This document shows, piece after piece, positions 24,059-31,906 of a DNA stretch of 64,000 bases. A program made the translations under genes and the position numbers. Position 1 is the stretch's first letter. Each line of letters begins with the position of its first letter. The stretch comes from Streptomyces sp. SN-593. Lineage in GTDB: Bacteria > Actinomycetota > Actinomycetes > Streptomycetales > Streptomycetaceae. The stretch is taken from positions 7,010,001 to 7,074,000 of the forward strand of contig NZ_AP018365.1 of the NCBI RefSeq assembly GCF_016756395.1. The letters run 5' to 3'. The notes below the pieces were generated by a model. It ran no database searches, was not told the origin of the DNA, and saw nothing but the letters and a program-made list of their open reading frames with translations.

Positions 24059-25212
24059 TGGACACGCGCGGCAGGCTCCCGGTCGTGGTCGTGGCCGGTA
24101 TGCACGCGGAGGCGCGGCGGACGGCGGTCGGGAACCTCCTGACCATGGTGCCCGGAAGCGTGGCGCTCCACCACGACCTCTCGTCGGCCGCCGACGGCAC
24201 GGTGCGGCGCACCGTCCGCGACGCCGACGGCCTCCTGTCCCACGGGGAGACCCCGCTGGTCGACGACTGCGCGTGCTGCGCGCTGCGCGCCGACCTCGTG
24301 CCGGAACTGGAGCGGCTGGCCGCCGACGGGGCCACCCGGCTGGCCGTGGTCGAGCTCTGGGACTCGGTGGAGCCGCAGGGCATGGCCGAGGTGATCGCCG
24401 GCCACGGCGGCGACGTCCTCGAACTGTCCAACGTCATGACGGCGGTCGACCCCGGTCTGGTCCTGCCCTGCCTCGCCAACGGCGACGACCTGGAGGAGGC
24501 CGGCCTCGCGGCGGCCCGGGCGGACCGCCGGACGGTAGGCGACACCTGGGCCCGGCAACTGGAGTACGCCCCGGTGCTGGTGATCGCGCAGGACGCGGAG
24601 GCGACGGACGAGGACCGCGCGCTGCTGGCCCAACTGCACCCCACCGCACGGCAGGTGTCCGACCGCTCGGCGGACCTCGCCCGGGCGGCGTTCGCCGGCT
24701 TCGACGTGGAGGCCGCCGCGGCGGCGCAGCACCCGGCCTGCTCGCGGCTGCCCCAGCAGGCGGACGAGGCGGGGGTGACCACCCTCGTGTGGCGCCGCCG
24801 CCGACCCTTCCACCCCGAGCGCCTCCACACCGCGCTGGAGGACCTGGTTTGCGCCGCGGCCCGCAGCCGGGGCCGGTTCTGGCTGGCCGACCGGCCGGAC
24901 ACCCTGCTGTCATGGGACGCGGCCGGCGGGGCGCTGGTCGTGGAGAACGCCGGGCCGTGGCTGGCCGCGCTGCCCGACGCGGCCTGGGAGATGGTGCCCG
25001 CGATGCGGCGCGCCGCCGCCACGCTCGACTGGGACCCCGAGCACGGCGACCGCTGCCAGCACCTGGTGTTCACCTCTCCCGCGCTCGACCAGGACGGCCT
25101 GGAGCAGGTGTTGGAGTCCTGCCTGCTGACCGACGCGGAGTACGCCTCGGGGCCCGACGGCTGGCGCCGTTTCCCGGCCGCCTTCGACGAGTTGCTCGAC
25201 CCCGTCTCCTGA
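24058..25212 (+). CDS. CobW/ZNG-like protein with degenerate nucleotide-binding motifs
   Basis: A 384-residue COG0523-type protein. It keeps the metal motif CxCC (DDCACCALR, about residue 69), the LVPELERLA region after it and the full C-terminal CobW domain (GRFWLADRPDTLLSWDAAGG, then HLVFTSPALDQDGLEQVL). The P-loop is lost, however: the canonical G-x4-GK-T/S reads VAGMHAEARRTAV, and the NKxD guanine motif reads IAQDAEAT. It may therefore bind metal without GTP hydrolysis, or be a decoy. It is co-transcribed with C- L32 and S18 under a Zur box, which fits zinc allocation. Confidence 0.85.
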   Translation: MDTRGRLPVVVVAGMHAEARRTAVGNLLTMVPGSVALHHDLSSAADGTVRRTVRDADGLLSHGETPLVDDCACCALRADLVPELERLAADGATRLAVVELWDSVEPQGMAEVIAGHGGDVLELSNVMTAVDPGLVLPCLANGDDLEEAGLAAARADRRTVGDTWARQLEYAPVLVIAQDAEATDEDRALLAQLHPTARQVSDRSADLARAAFAGFDVEAAAAAQHPACSRLPQQADEAGVTTLVWRRRRPFHPERLHTALEDLVCAAARSRGRFWLADRPDTLLSWDAAGGALVVENAGPWLAALPDAAWEMVPAMRRAAATLDWDPEHGDRCQHLVFTSPALDQDGLEQVLESCLLTDAEYASGPDGWRRFPAAFDELLDPVS

Positions 25213-25281
25213 GGGCGGCCTGCCCCCGAGACCCCCAGCCGTGCCCCTACCGGTACCCGTACCCGAGACGAAGGAGTGCCC

Positions 25282-25524
25282 GTGGCCCGCCGCCAGGACC
25301 CCCGCAAGCCCCTCAAGCCCCGCGTCAACCCGCTGGACGCGGCGAAGATCACCTACATCGACTACAAGGACACCGACCTGCTGCGGAAGTTCATCTCCGA
25401 CCGCGGCAAGATCCGCAGCCGCCGGGTGACCCGGGTGAGCGTCCAGCAGCAGCGCCGGCTGGCCCGGGCGATCAGGACCGCGCGGGAGATGGCCCTGCTG
25501 CCGTACTCCGGTACCCCGCGCTGA
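25282..25524 (+). CDS. rpsR: 30S ribosomal protein S18, zinc-independent (C-) paralogue
   Basis: An 80-residue S18 with NPLDAAKITYIDYKDTDLLRKFISDRGKI and RRVTRVSVQQQRRLARAIRTAREMALLPY. No Cys is present. GAAGGAG at 25269-25275 is correctly spaced for the GTG at 25282; the GTG at 25276 is too close. It follows the CobW-like gene by about 70 bases and completes the zinc-sparing set. After it come short CCGTACCGGCTGC repeats (25558-25583) and no gene until 25720. Confidence 0.93.
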   Translation: MARRQDPRKPLKPRVNPLDAAKITYIDYKDTDLLRKFISDRGKIRSRRVTRVSVQQQRRLARAIRTAREMALLPYSGTPR

Positions 25525-25638
25525 CCGCGTGCCCGGATCGCGCGGCCAGACCGCGTGCCCGTACCGGCTGCCCGTACCGGCTGCCCGGATCGGGTGGGCC
25601 TGGCGCCGCAGGTCCGGCCGCCCGCGGCGGCAGGTGCG

Positions 25639-25661
25639 CTGTTGCGACGGTATCGCAGCAG
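25639..25661. promoter_or_regulatory. Inverted repeat upstream of the CDF exporter
   Basis: CTGTTGCGA-CGGTA-TCGCAGCAG is an inverted repeat with 8 of 9 matching positions, 59 bases before the exporter ATG. It is a candidate operator for a metal-responsive repressor. Confidence 0.5.
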
Positions 25662-25719
25662 CTCAGGGCATGTATCAGGGTGATGGCTGCAATCGGCCGG
25701 AGCTGGCACCGTAGGGCGC

Positions 25720-26883
25720 ATGGACTCCGGCGAGCACACGCAGGGACACGGGCACACCCCGCCGCACGGGCACCCGCACGAGGGCGCCGACGGGCATCCG
25801 CGACCCGACGGGCATCCGCGACTCGACGGGCAGGCACACGACCACGGGCACCCGCACGGCCACGGCCACGACCACCCGCACCCGCACGGCGGCACCGCGC
25901 GGGCGCGGCTGCGCCACCGGCTCGCGCACCTGGCCAGGCCGCACAGCCACGAGCCGATGGACAAGGTCGACTCCGCGCTGGAGACCTCCCGCGAGGGACT
26001 GCGGGCCCTGTGGCTGTCCCTCGGCGTCCTCGCCGCCACCACCGTGGTCCAGTTGGCGGTGGTCGCCGCGTCGGGCTCGGTGGCGCTGCTGGGCGACGCG
26101 ATCCACAACGCGGCCGACTCGCTGACCGCGGTGCCGCTGGGCATCGCGTTCGTGCTGGGCCGCCGCGCGGCGAACCGCCGTTACACCTACGGGTACGGGC
26201 GCGCGGAGGACCTGGCGGGCGTCGCGATCGTGCTGACCGTCGCGGCCTCCTCGGCGGCGGCCGGCTACGAGGCCGTGCACCGGCTGCTGGAGCCGCGCGG
26301 CGTGACGCACCTGTGGGCCGTGGCGGTTGCGGCGCTCGCCGGGTTCGCCGGGAACGAGTGGGTGGCGCGGCACCGGATCGCCACCGGCCGGCGGATCGGC
26401 TCGGCGGCGCTGGTCGCCGACGGCCTGCACGCGCGTACCGACGGGTTCACCTCGCTGGCGGTGCTGCTGGGCGCCGGGGGCACCGCGATCGGCTGGCGGT
26501 GGGCCGACCCCGTGGTGGGCCTGCTGATCACCGCGGCGATCCTCGCGGTGCTGAGGGACGCCGCCGCGCAGGTCTACCGGCGGCTGATGGACTCGGTCGA
26601 CCCGGCGGCGGTGGACGCCGCGGAGGAGGCGCTGCGCCGGGTGCCCGGCGTGCGGGACGTCGGCGCGGTGCGGATGCGCTGGATCGGGCACGCGCTGCGC
26701 GCGGAGGCGGACATCGTGGTCGACCCGCACCTGACGGTGGTCCGGGCGCACGAACTGGCGGTCGCCGCCGAACACGCCCTGATCCACGGCGTGCCGCGGC
26801 TGACCGCCGCCACGGTGCACATCGACCACGTCGCGCACGGCGCCGACCCGCACGCCGCGCTGCGCCACCACGCCGCGGCCTGA
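25720..26883 (+). CDS. CDF-family zinc exporter with His-rich N-terminus
   Basis: A 387-residue cation diffusion facilitator. The first 65 residues are almost entirely His, Gly, Pro and Asp (repeats of DGHP and HGH), a probable metal-sensing or buffering tail. Transmembrane helices follow, with the zinc-type HxxxD motifs DAIHNAAD in TM2 and DGLHARTD in TM5. A cytoplasmic dimerisation domain starts near residue 300 and has a terminal HIDHVAHG. It is expected to export Zn2+ by proton antiport, the counterpart to ZnuACB in the same island. The SmtB-like repressor at 13307 is its likely regulator. Confidence 0.9.
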   Translation: MDSGEHTQGHGHTPPHGHPHEGADGHPRPDGHPRLDGQAHDHGHPHGHGHDHPHPHGGTARARLRHRLAHLARPHSHEPMDKVDSALETSREGLRALWLSLGVLAATTVVQLAVVAASGSVALLGDAIHNAADSLTAVPLGIAFVLGRRAANRRYTYGYGRAEDLAGVAIVLTVAASSAAAGYEAVHRLLEPRGVTHLWAVAVAALAGFAGNEWVARHRIATGRRIGSAALVADGLHARTDGFTSLAVLLGAGGTAIGWRWADPVVGLLITAAILAVLRDAAAQVYRRLMDSVDPAAVDAAEEALRRVPGVRDVGAVRMRWIGHALRAEADIVVDPHLTVVRAHELAVAAEHALIHGVPRLTAATVHIDHVAHGADPHAALRHHAAA

Positions 26884-26923
26884 CGGAGCGGCGGCGCCCG
26901 CCGCCGGCGGCCGAACCCCCGTG

Positions 26924-27448
26924 TCAGGTGCGGGAGTCGACGTCCAGGGCGGTGTGGGTGCCGAACACCCGCGCGTGGTAGGTGAGCGGCCGGGCCGGCG
27001 CGGTGTCGGCGCTGAGCACCCGGCCGAAGACCACCACGTGGTCGCCGCCGGTGACCAGGTCGGCCACCTCGCACGCCAGGAAGCCGCTCGCACCGGGCAG
27101 TCTCGGCACCTGCGCGCCCAGGTGCCAGTCGACGCCGCCGAACTTGGCCGGACCGCCCTTGCGGGCGAAGTTCAGCGCGAGCTCCGGCTGCTGGGCACCC
27201 AGGATGTTGAGGCCGAACCGGCGGCTGCCGTCGATGACCGCGAGCAGGTCGGAGGACCGGTCGAGGGAGACCAGCACCATCGGCGGCTCCATCGACAGCG
27301 AGGTGAAGGCGCTCACGGTGGTGCCGTAGGGCGACCGGCCCGCCATGGCGGTGACCACGGCGACGGGCGTGCACACGCCGGCCATGGCCTCCCGGAACGC
27401 GGACTTCAGGTCCTGCTCGGTCTCCGGGCGGGACTCCGTACTCGTCAC
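26924..27448 (-). CDS. Flavin reductase (DIM6/NTAB family)
   Basis: A 174-residue FMN-binding split-barrel protein. Motifs are AMAGVCTPVAVVTAMAGRSPYGTTVSAFTSLSMEPPMV, the flavin-phosphate loop seen in NADH:FMN oxidoreductases, then FGLNILGAQQPELALNFA and GDHVVVFGRVL. It would supply reduced flavin to the luciferase-like monooxygenases at 35945 and 39286, a two-component arrangement common in alkanesulfonate and organosulfur use. It is convergent with the CDF gene and about 8 kb from its presumed partners. Confidence 0.88.
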   Translation of the reverse strand: MTSTESRPETEQDLKSAFREAMAGVCTPVAVVTAMAGRSPYGTTVSAFTSLSMEPPMVLVSLDRSSDLLAVIDGSRRFGLNILGAQQPELALNFARKGGPAKFGGVDWHLGAQVPRLPGASGFLACEVADLVTGGDHVVVFGRVLSADTAPARPLTYHARVFGTHTALDVDSRT

Positions 27449-27553
27449 CAGGGTTCCCCTCTGCGTCGTCGGTCCGGCGCGCCGCCGGGCGGCGCGGGAC
27501 CGCGCGGAAACTGCGTTGTCGGCAGCCGTCGGCCTGCCGGGACGGCGGGGCGC

Positions 27554-28150
27554 TCAGCCCTCCCTGGACTCCCCGGGCTCCCCGGGCTCCTCGGGCTCCC
27601 GGCCCGTCGCGGCCTCCCCGTCCGCTCCCGCCCCGGCCGCGTCCCGCGGTGCGGACCCGAGGGCGTGGAGCCGGGGGAGGTTGACCACGACCGCCTCCTG
27701 CGTGCTGCGCGCGATGACGACCACGGCCTCGTCGTCGGGGTCGGGGTTCTCCTCCCGGTGCGGCACGAACGGCGGGACGAAGACGTAGTCGCCGGGGGAG
27801 GTGCGCAGCCGTACCTCCTGCGGGGTGCCGCCGGAGTCGTCGACGAAGACGAACTCCGGGTGCCCGCTGACCACGTGGATCGCGGTCTCCGACGCGCCGT
27901 GGTGGTGGTCGGAGGACGCGGTCGAGGGGGCCACGTGGGTCTGGCCCATCCAGAGCTTCTCGGAGCCCACGGTCTTCCCGCTGATCGCCGCGAACCGGCG
28001 CATGCCGCCGGTCTGCGCGGTGTCGCCGTCCAGCGCGTCCGCGCGGACGTGGTGCAGGCGAGCCCGCAGGGACGACGTCGGCGGGGTGGTCGGGCTGTCG
28101 TGCAGATGGGGGTGGAAGCCCTCACCGGGCTGCGTCGGCGGCGTACTCAT
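27554..28150 (-). CDS. Cupin-domain protein
   Basis: A 198-residue protein with one cupin barrel (about residues 60-150). Metal-site residues are visible in SSDHHHGASETAIHVVSG (H-H-H with E) and in the second motif PGDYVFVPPFVPHREENP. The C-terminal 40 residues are a low-complexity Glu/Pro/Gly tail. It could be a dioxygenase, isomerase or sensor; substrate is unknown. It is transcribed divergently from the Rrf2 regulator across a 135-base gap with a candidate operator, and may be controlled by it. Confidence 0.8.
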   Translation of the reverse strand: MSTPPTQPGEGFHPHLHDSPTTPPTSSLRARLHHVRADALDGDTAQTGGMRRFAAISGKTVGSEKLWMGQTHVAPSTASSDHHHGASETAIHVVSGHPEFVFVDDSGGTPQEVRLRTSPGDYVFVPPFVPHREENPDPDDEAVVVIARSTQEAVVVNLPRLHALGSAPRDAAGAGADGEAATGREPEEPGEPGESREG

Positions 28151-28181
28151 GGCTGAGGACGCTAGGCGGCCGCCAAAAAGG

Positions 28182-28200
28182 ATGTCAAGAGGTGTCCATT
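28182..28200. promoter_or_regulatory. Candidate Rrf2 operator, site 1
   Basis: The segment ATGTCAAGAGGTGTCCATT shares GGTGTCCATT with the perfect palindrome upstream of the ABC importer (29814). It is placed between the divergent cupin and Rrf2 genes. Confidence 0.45.
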
Positions 28201-28285
28201 ACGCTTCACCTGCGGCAACGTTCCCGCAATGGTCGGGACACGGCGCCGATCCCCGCGTGGGGCGAGCTTCGGGCATCATGAGGTC

Positions 28286-28720
28286 ATGCATATCTCCGCG
28301 AAGGCGGACTACGCCACGCGCGCCCTCCTGGAACTCGCCAGCGAGCCCGCGCGCCCGCTCAGTTGCGAGGCCATCGCCTCCGCACAGGAGATCCCGTTCC
28401 GGTTCCTGAAGTCCGTGGTGGCCGAGTTGCGAAGAGCCGGGCTGGTGCGCAGCCAGCGGGGCTGCGAGGGCGGTTACTGGCTGGGCCGGGCGGCGGACGA
28501 GATCACGCTCCTCGACGTCGTGCGCGCGGTCGACGGGGAGTTGATCACGCTGCGCGGGGAGCCGCTGGCCGGGCTCGCCTACCCGGGCCCCGCGGCCGGG
28601 CTCACCGAGGTCTGGCGGCAGGTCGAGGCCGAGGCCGCGGCGGTCCTGGGCGGGGTGACCGTGCAGGCGCTGCTGGCCTCCGCGACGGGCGGGCGGCCGG
28701 CCCGGAAGCGCGCGGCGTGA
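28286..28720 (+). CDS. Rrf2-family transcriptional regulator
   Basis: A 144-residue winged-helix regulator with the family start MHISAKADYATRALLELA, recognition segment EIPFRFLKSVVAELRRAGLVRSQRG and GGYWLGRAADEITLLDVVRAVDG. Only two Cys are seen (near residues 29 and 59), not the three-Cys iron-sulfur cluster of IscR/NsrR. It is therefore more like CymR-type sulfur regulators or small-molecule sensors. Its stop overlaps the GTG of the DsbA-like gene. The sulfur-scavenging operon downstream is the likely regulon. Confidence 0.88.
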   Translation: MHISAKADYATRALLELASEPARPLSCEAIASAQEIPFRFLKSVVAELRRAGLVRSQRGCEGGYWLGRAADEITLLDVVRAVDGELITLRGEPLAGLAYPGPAAGLTEVWRQVEAEAAAVLGGVTVQALLASATGGRPARKRAA

Positions 28721-29751
28721 CGCCTGCGGGGCAGCGGAGGGCGACCGCGGGTCCGGCGGCCGCGGGGTCTTCGGCAGCCGTGGGGTCTCCGGCGGTCGGG
28801 GGGCCCGCGACCGCGCGGGCCGCGGCGGACGGCGGGGGCGGCACGGGCGCGGACGGCGCGGTGGAGGTCGTGGAGTACACCGACCCGCTGTGCCCGTGGT
28901 CCTGGGGCGCCGAGCCGGTGCTGCGCCGGCTGCGGGCCGCGCTGCCCGACCGGGTCCGCTGGCGCCGGGTCTACGCCATCCTCTTCGACCACGACGACGA
29001 CCCGCCGCCCGATCCCGCGGCCGAGACCGCCTGGTACGCGCGGTACGTCGCGGGGGTCACCGAGCACACCGGGGCGCCGTGCGCGGCACGGCTGAGCCGG
29101 GTCGCGGCCAGTTCCTGGCCGGCCTCGCTCGTCGCCAGGGCCGCCGAACTCCAGGGCGCGCGGGCGGCCGAGGCGGTGCTGCGGCGACTGCGCGAGACGG
29201 TGTTCGTGCTCGGCGAGCCGGCCGACACCGCCGAGCTCGCGCTGGCCGCGGTTCGCGGGCTGCCCGGCCTGGACCTGCGCAGGCTGGCGGCCGACGCCGC
29301 CTCGGCACAGGTGCTGCGGCAGGTGCGCGCCGACCGGGCCGAGGCGCGGCGCCCGGTGCCCGAGGCGCTCTCCGCGCCGGCCGGCTCGCCGCACCCCGGC
29401 CTCGCCAAGGAGACCGCCGACGGCGACCGCCGCTACGCCCTGCCGACGCTGCTGCTGCGGGCGCCGGCGGGCTACCGCGTGGTGCCCGGCTGGCGGACGT
29501 TCGAGGAGTACACCGCGGCCCTCGACGACCTGTGCCCGGGGCTGCTGGCCGGTGGCGTGCCGCCGCCGGACGCCGGCAGGCTGCCCGCCGCGACGGCGCT
29601 CGCCCGCTACCGCAGCCTGACCGACCCGGAGCGGTTGCTGCTCGCCGAGGGCCCGTGGCCGCCGCCGGACGCGGTGCGGGTGGAGACCGGGAACGGCCCG
29701 CTGTGGCTGCATCCCGCCGAGGCCGCCGGGCACCCGGCGGCCCGGCGGTAG
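28717..29751 (+). CDS. DsbA/FrnE-like thioredoxin-fold protein
   Basis: The product is 344 residues. After an Ala/Gly-rich N-terminal tail of about 45 residues, VEVVEYTDPLCPWSWGAEPVLRRL gives a DsbA-family active-site region with a single Cys (C-P-W-S instead of CxxC). Long helices follow, then YALPTLLLRAPAGYRVVPGWRTFEEY, the cis-Pro-type segment. There is no signal peptide, so it acts in the cytoplasm. Coupling to Rrf2 by GTGA suggests a redox or thiol-linked partner role. A C-terminal 60-residue extension is unassigned. Confidence 0.8.
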   Translation: MTPAGQRRATAGPAAAGSSAAVGSPAVGGPATARAAADGGGGTGADGAVEVVEYTDPLCPWSWGAEPVLRRLRAALPDRVRWRRVYAILFDHDDDPPPDPAAETAWYARYVAGVTEHTGAPCAARLSRVAASSWPASLVARAAELQGARAAEAVLRRLRETVFVLGEPADTAELALAAVRGLPGLDLRRLAADAASAQVLRQVRADRAEARRPVPEALSAPAGSPHPGLAKETADGDRRYALPTLLLRAPAGYRVVPGWRTFEEYTAALDDLCPGLLAGGVPPPDAGRLPAATALARYRSLTDPERLLLAEGPWPPPDAVRVETGNGPLWLHPAEAAGHPAARR

Positions 29752-29813
29752 CCGACACCGCGCGCGGGTCCGGCCGTCGTCCGGAGGAGGGAAGCCGCCG
29801 GTCCGCCGAATGA

Positions 29814-29829
29814 GACACCAATTGGTGTC
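29814..29829. promoter_or_regulatory. Perfect 16-bp palindrome, candidate Rrf2 operator, site 2
   Basis: GACACCAATTGGTGTC is a perfect inverted repeat ending two bases before a TTGACA -35 element. It shares GGTGTCCATT with the site upstream of the Rrf2 gene. Confidence 0.7.
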
Positions 29830-29831
29830 CA

Positions 29832-29861
29832 TTGACAGCCGCTCGCCGTTGCCCACAAGAT
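29832..29861 (+). promoter_or_regulatory. Sigma-70-type promoter for leader peptide and ABC importer
   Basis: A TTGACA (29832-29837) and a CAAGAT (29856-29861) are separated by 18 bases. The expected start of transcription falls at about 29868, at the ATG of the leader peptide. Confidence 0.6.
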
Positions 29862-29868
29862 GTGCAGC

Positions 29869-29943
29869 ATGCTCTCGACGCACCCTGGTGTGGTGTGCCG
29901 CTACGTGGACCTGCGGCGCACGTGCAGCGCCCTCTGTCGCTGA
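29869..29943 (+). CDS. Cys-rich leader peptide (putative cysteine attenuator)
   Basis: A 24-residue peptide ending CRYVDLRRTCSALCR, the pattern of actinobacterial putative leader peptides (R-x-V-D-L-x-R-x-x-S-A-x-C-R) found upstream of sulfur-assimilation genes. It contains three Cys codons. The ATG has no Shine-Dalgarno site and lies at the predicted transcription start, so it is probably leaderless; an in-frame ATG at 29860 would add Met-Cys-Ser. In mycobacteria, similar leaderless poly-Cys ORFs attenuate operons when cysteine is plentiful. The same role here is inferred. Confidence 0.8.
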   Translation: MLSTHPGVVCRYVDLRRTCSALCR

Positions 29944-30294
29944 CCACCCGTCACCGACCGTCCACCGGCGCCTGACCGCCCCGTCGGTACCGGCTCCCTC
30001 CTCGCGCCGCAGAGCGGCGCCCCGCCGTTCCGCGCCATCGACGCCGCGCACCGGCGTGCCCTGCCTCCCTTGCCCGGCCCGCTCCCAGCGGCCCGTTCCG
30101 CCTGCCCCCGAAAGCCCCGCGCCCTGATCGGCGGCACGTCCCGTACGGGCGGTCCGGGTGCGGTGCGGCCGACGCGCGCCCTCCAGCCGTACCGGCATGC
30201 CCGCGCCGTGGGTCGGCGCCGGTGCCGAGCCCGCCCTCCGCCTTGCCGCTCCCGCCCTTCCCCCGGCGGGAGTGCGTCGAGAAGAAAGTACGAG
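29944..30294 (+). other. Long 5' leader between attenuator peptide and importer gene
   Basis: A 351-base untranslated leader. A stem CTCCCGCC / GGCGGGAG with an 8-base loop (30249-30272) ends eight bases before the GAGAAGAAAG ribosome site and could mask or terminate in a cysteine-dependent fold. No gene is recognised. Confidence 0.5.
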
Positions 30295-31869
30295 ATGTCC
30301 ATACGCATCGCCCTGCGCCGTTCCCCGGCCGGCTCCCCCTCCCTCCTGCGACGGCGGCCACGCCGCACCCGGCTCGCGGCGCTCTCCGCCGTGCTCGTCA
30401 CCGCCGCGGGCGTCTCGCTCACCGCCTGCGGCGGCCAGTCCGCGTCCGCGGGCGCCGGCGACACCCTGAAGTGGGCCTCCTCCTCCTTCCCGGCCCACTG
30501 GGACCCGGTGGTCAGCGGCAGCGGCGCGCAGTTCCGTGAACTCGCCCTGGTGTATGCCTCGTTGACCCGTACCGACGCGACCGGCAAGGCCGTTCCCGAC
30601 CTCGCCGAGAGCTGGGACTACAACGCCAGGGGCGACCAGGTCACCTTCCATCTGCGTCCGCACCTCACGTTCAGCGACGGCACCGCGCTGGACGCGACCG
30701 CCGTCAAGGACGCCATCGTGCGGGCCAAGACGCAGAAGGACTCCGCGCTCTTCGGCGACCTGACGTCGATCAGGTCCGTGGACGCCGACGGGCTCGACGT
30801 GGTCGTCCACCTCAGCCAGGTCGACTACCAGATCCCGCAGTTGCTCGGCGAACGCGTGCTCCAGGTCGCCAGCCCCAAGGCGGCCGCGGACCCGAAGAAG
30901 CTCGACCAGGCCCCGGTCGGCGCCGGGCCGTTCACCGTCACCCAGCTCGTGCCGGGCACCAAGGTGCTGCTGAGGAAGAACCCGGACTACTGGGACGCGA
31001 AGGACATCCACATCGACAACGTCGAGCTGACCTCCGCGCCGGACGCGTCCACCGTCGTCTCCGGCCTCCAGACCGGCGTCTACAACTTCGCCGACATCGA
31101 GGCCAGCCAGGCCGACGCGGCGAAGAAGGCGGGCCTGGACGTGTTCGTGCAGCCCGGGTTCAACGCCGAGAACATCAGCCTGAACGTCAACAAGGCGCCG
31201 TTCACCGACGACAAGGTGGTCGACGCGGTCCGCTACGCCGTCAACCGGCAGGAGTTCGTGGACAAGCTGACCTTCGGCTACGGCTCGGCCACCGACGAGC
31301 CGTTCCCCAAGGGCTACGTCGCCTACGACCCCGCGTCGGCGGACCTCTACCCCTACGACCCGGCGAAGTCCCGGAAACTGCTCGCCGAGGCCGGCTACCG
31401 GCCCGGTGCCCTCAAGCTGACCCTGGTCATCCCCGCCGCCGACCCGCAGGCCGAGATCGTCCAGTCCCAGCTCGCGAAGGTCGGCATCACCGTCACCATC
31501 AAGGTGGACAAGAACTGGGCGACGCCCTTCTTCGCCAAGGACCTCACCTTCTCCCTCTACGGCACCACCGGCCGCGACTCCGCCGTGCAGACGCTCACCG
31601 CGCACTTCGGCCCGAACGGCCCGCTGAACCTCAGCACGCCCTACGAGCCCGCCGGCTTCGAGGCGGCCGTCGCCAAGGTCCGGCAGACCAGCATCGACGC
31701 GCCGGACTACGCGAAGGTCCTCCAGGCCGCGACCCGCACCGGACTGCGGAGCAAGGCACTGGTCTTCACGTACTCCGCGCCGAACCTCTTCGCCAAGAGC
31801 AAGGCGGTGTCCGCGCTGCCCGAGAACCCCGGCCACATCGACTGGACCGGCGTGACCATCGGCCACTGA
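30295..31869 (+). CDS. ABC importer substrate-binding lipoprotein (SBP family 5)
   Basis: A 524-residue lipoprotein. An Arg-rich N-region, a hydrophobic stretch and the lipobox VSLTACGG precede the mature protein. Family 5 (OppA/DppA) features include LAESWDYNARGDQVTFHLRPHLTFSDGTALDATAVKDAI and later AVNRQEFVDKLTFGYG. The importer class handles peptides, nickel chelates or small organics. The following LLM monooxygenase and the cysteine-type leader peptide make an organosulfur ligand likely (inference). It is the first structural gene of a five-gene transporter operon. Confidence 0.88.
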   Translation: MSIRIALRRSPAGSPSLLRRRPRRTRLAALSAVLVTAAGVSLTACGGQSASAGAGDTLKWASSSFPAHWDPVVSGSGAQFRELALVYASLTRTDATGKAVPDLAESWDYNARGDQVTFHLRPHLTFSDGTALDATAVKDAIVRAKTQKDSALFGDLTSIRSVDADGLDVVVHLSQVDYQIPQLLGERVLQVASPKAAADPKKLDQAPVGAGPFTVTQLVPGTKVLLRKNPDYWDAKDIHIDNVELTSAPDASTVVSGLQTGVYNFADIEASQADAAKKAGLDVFVQPGFNAENISLNVNKAPFTDDKVVDAVRYAVNRQEFVDKLTFGYGSATDEPFPKGYVAYDPASADLYPYDPAKSRKLLAEAGYRPGALKLTLVIPAADPQAEIVQSQLAKVGITVTIKVDKNWATPFFAKDLTFSLYGTTGRDSAVQTLTAHFGPNGPLNLSTPYEPAGFEAAVAKVRQTSIDAPDYAKVLQAATRTGLRSKALVFTYSAPNLFAKSKAVSALPENPGHIDWTGVTIGH

Positions 31870-31906
31870 CACCCACCCCGCACAGAGAAGAGAGGGGGCC
31901 ACCCCC

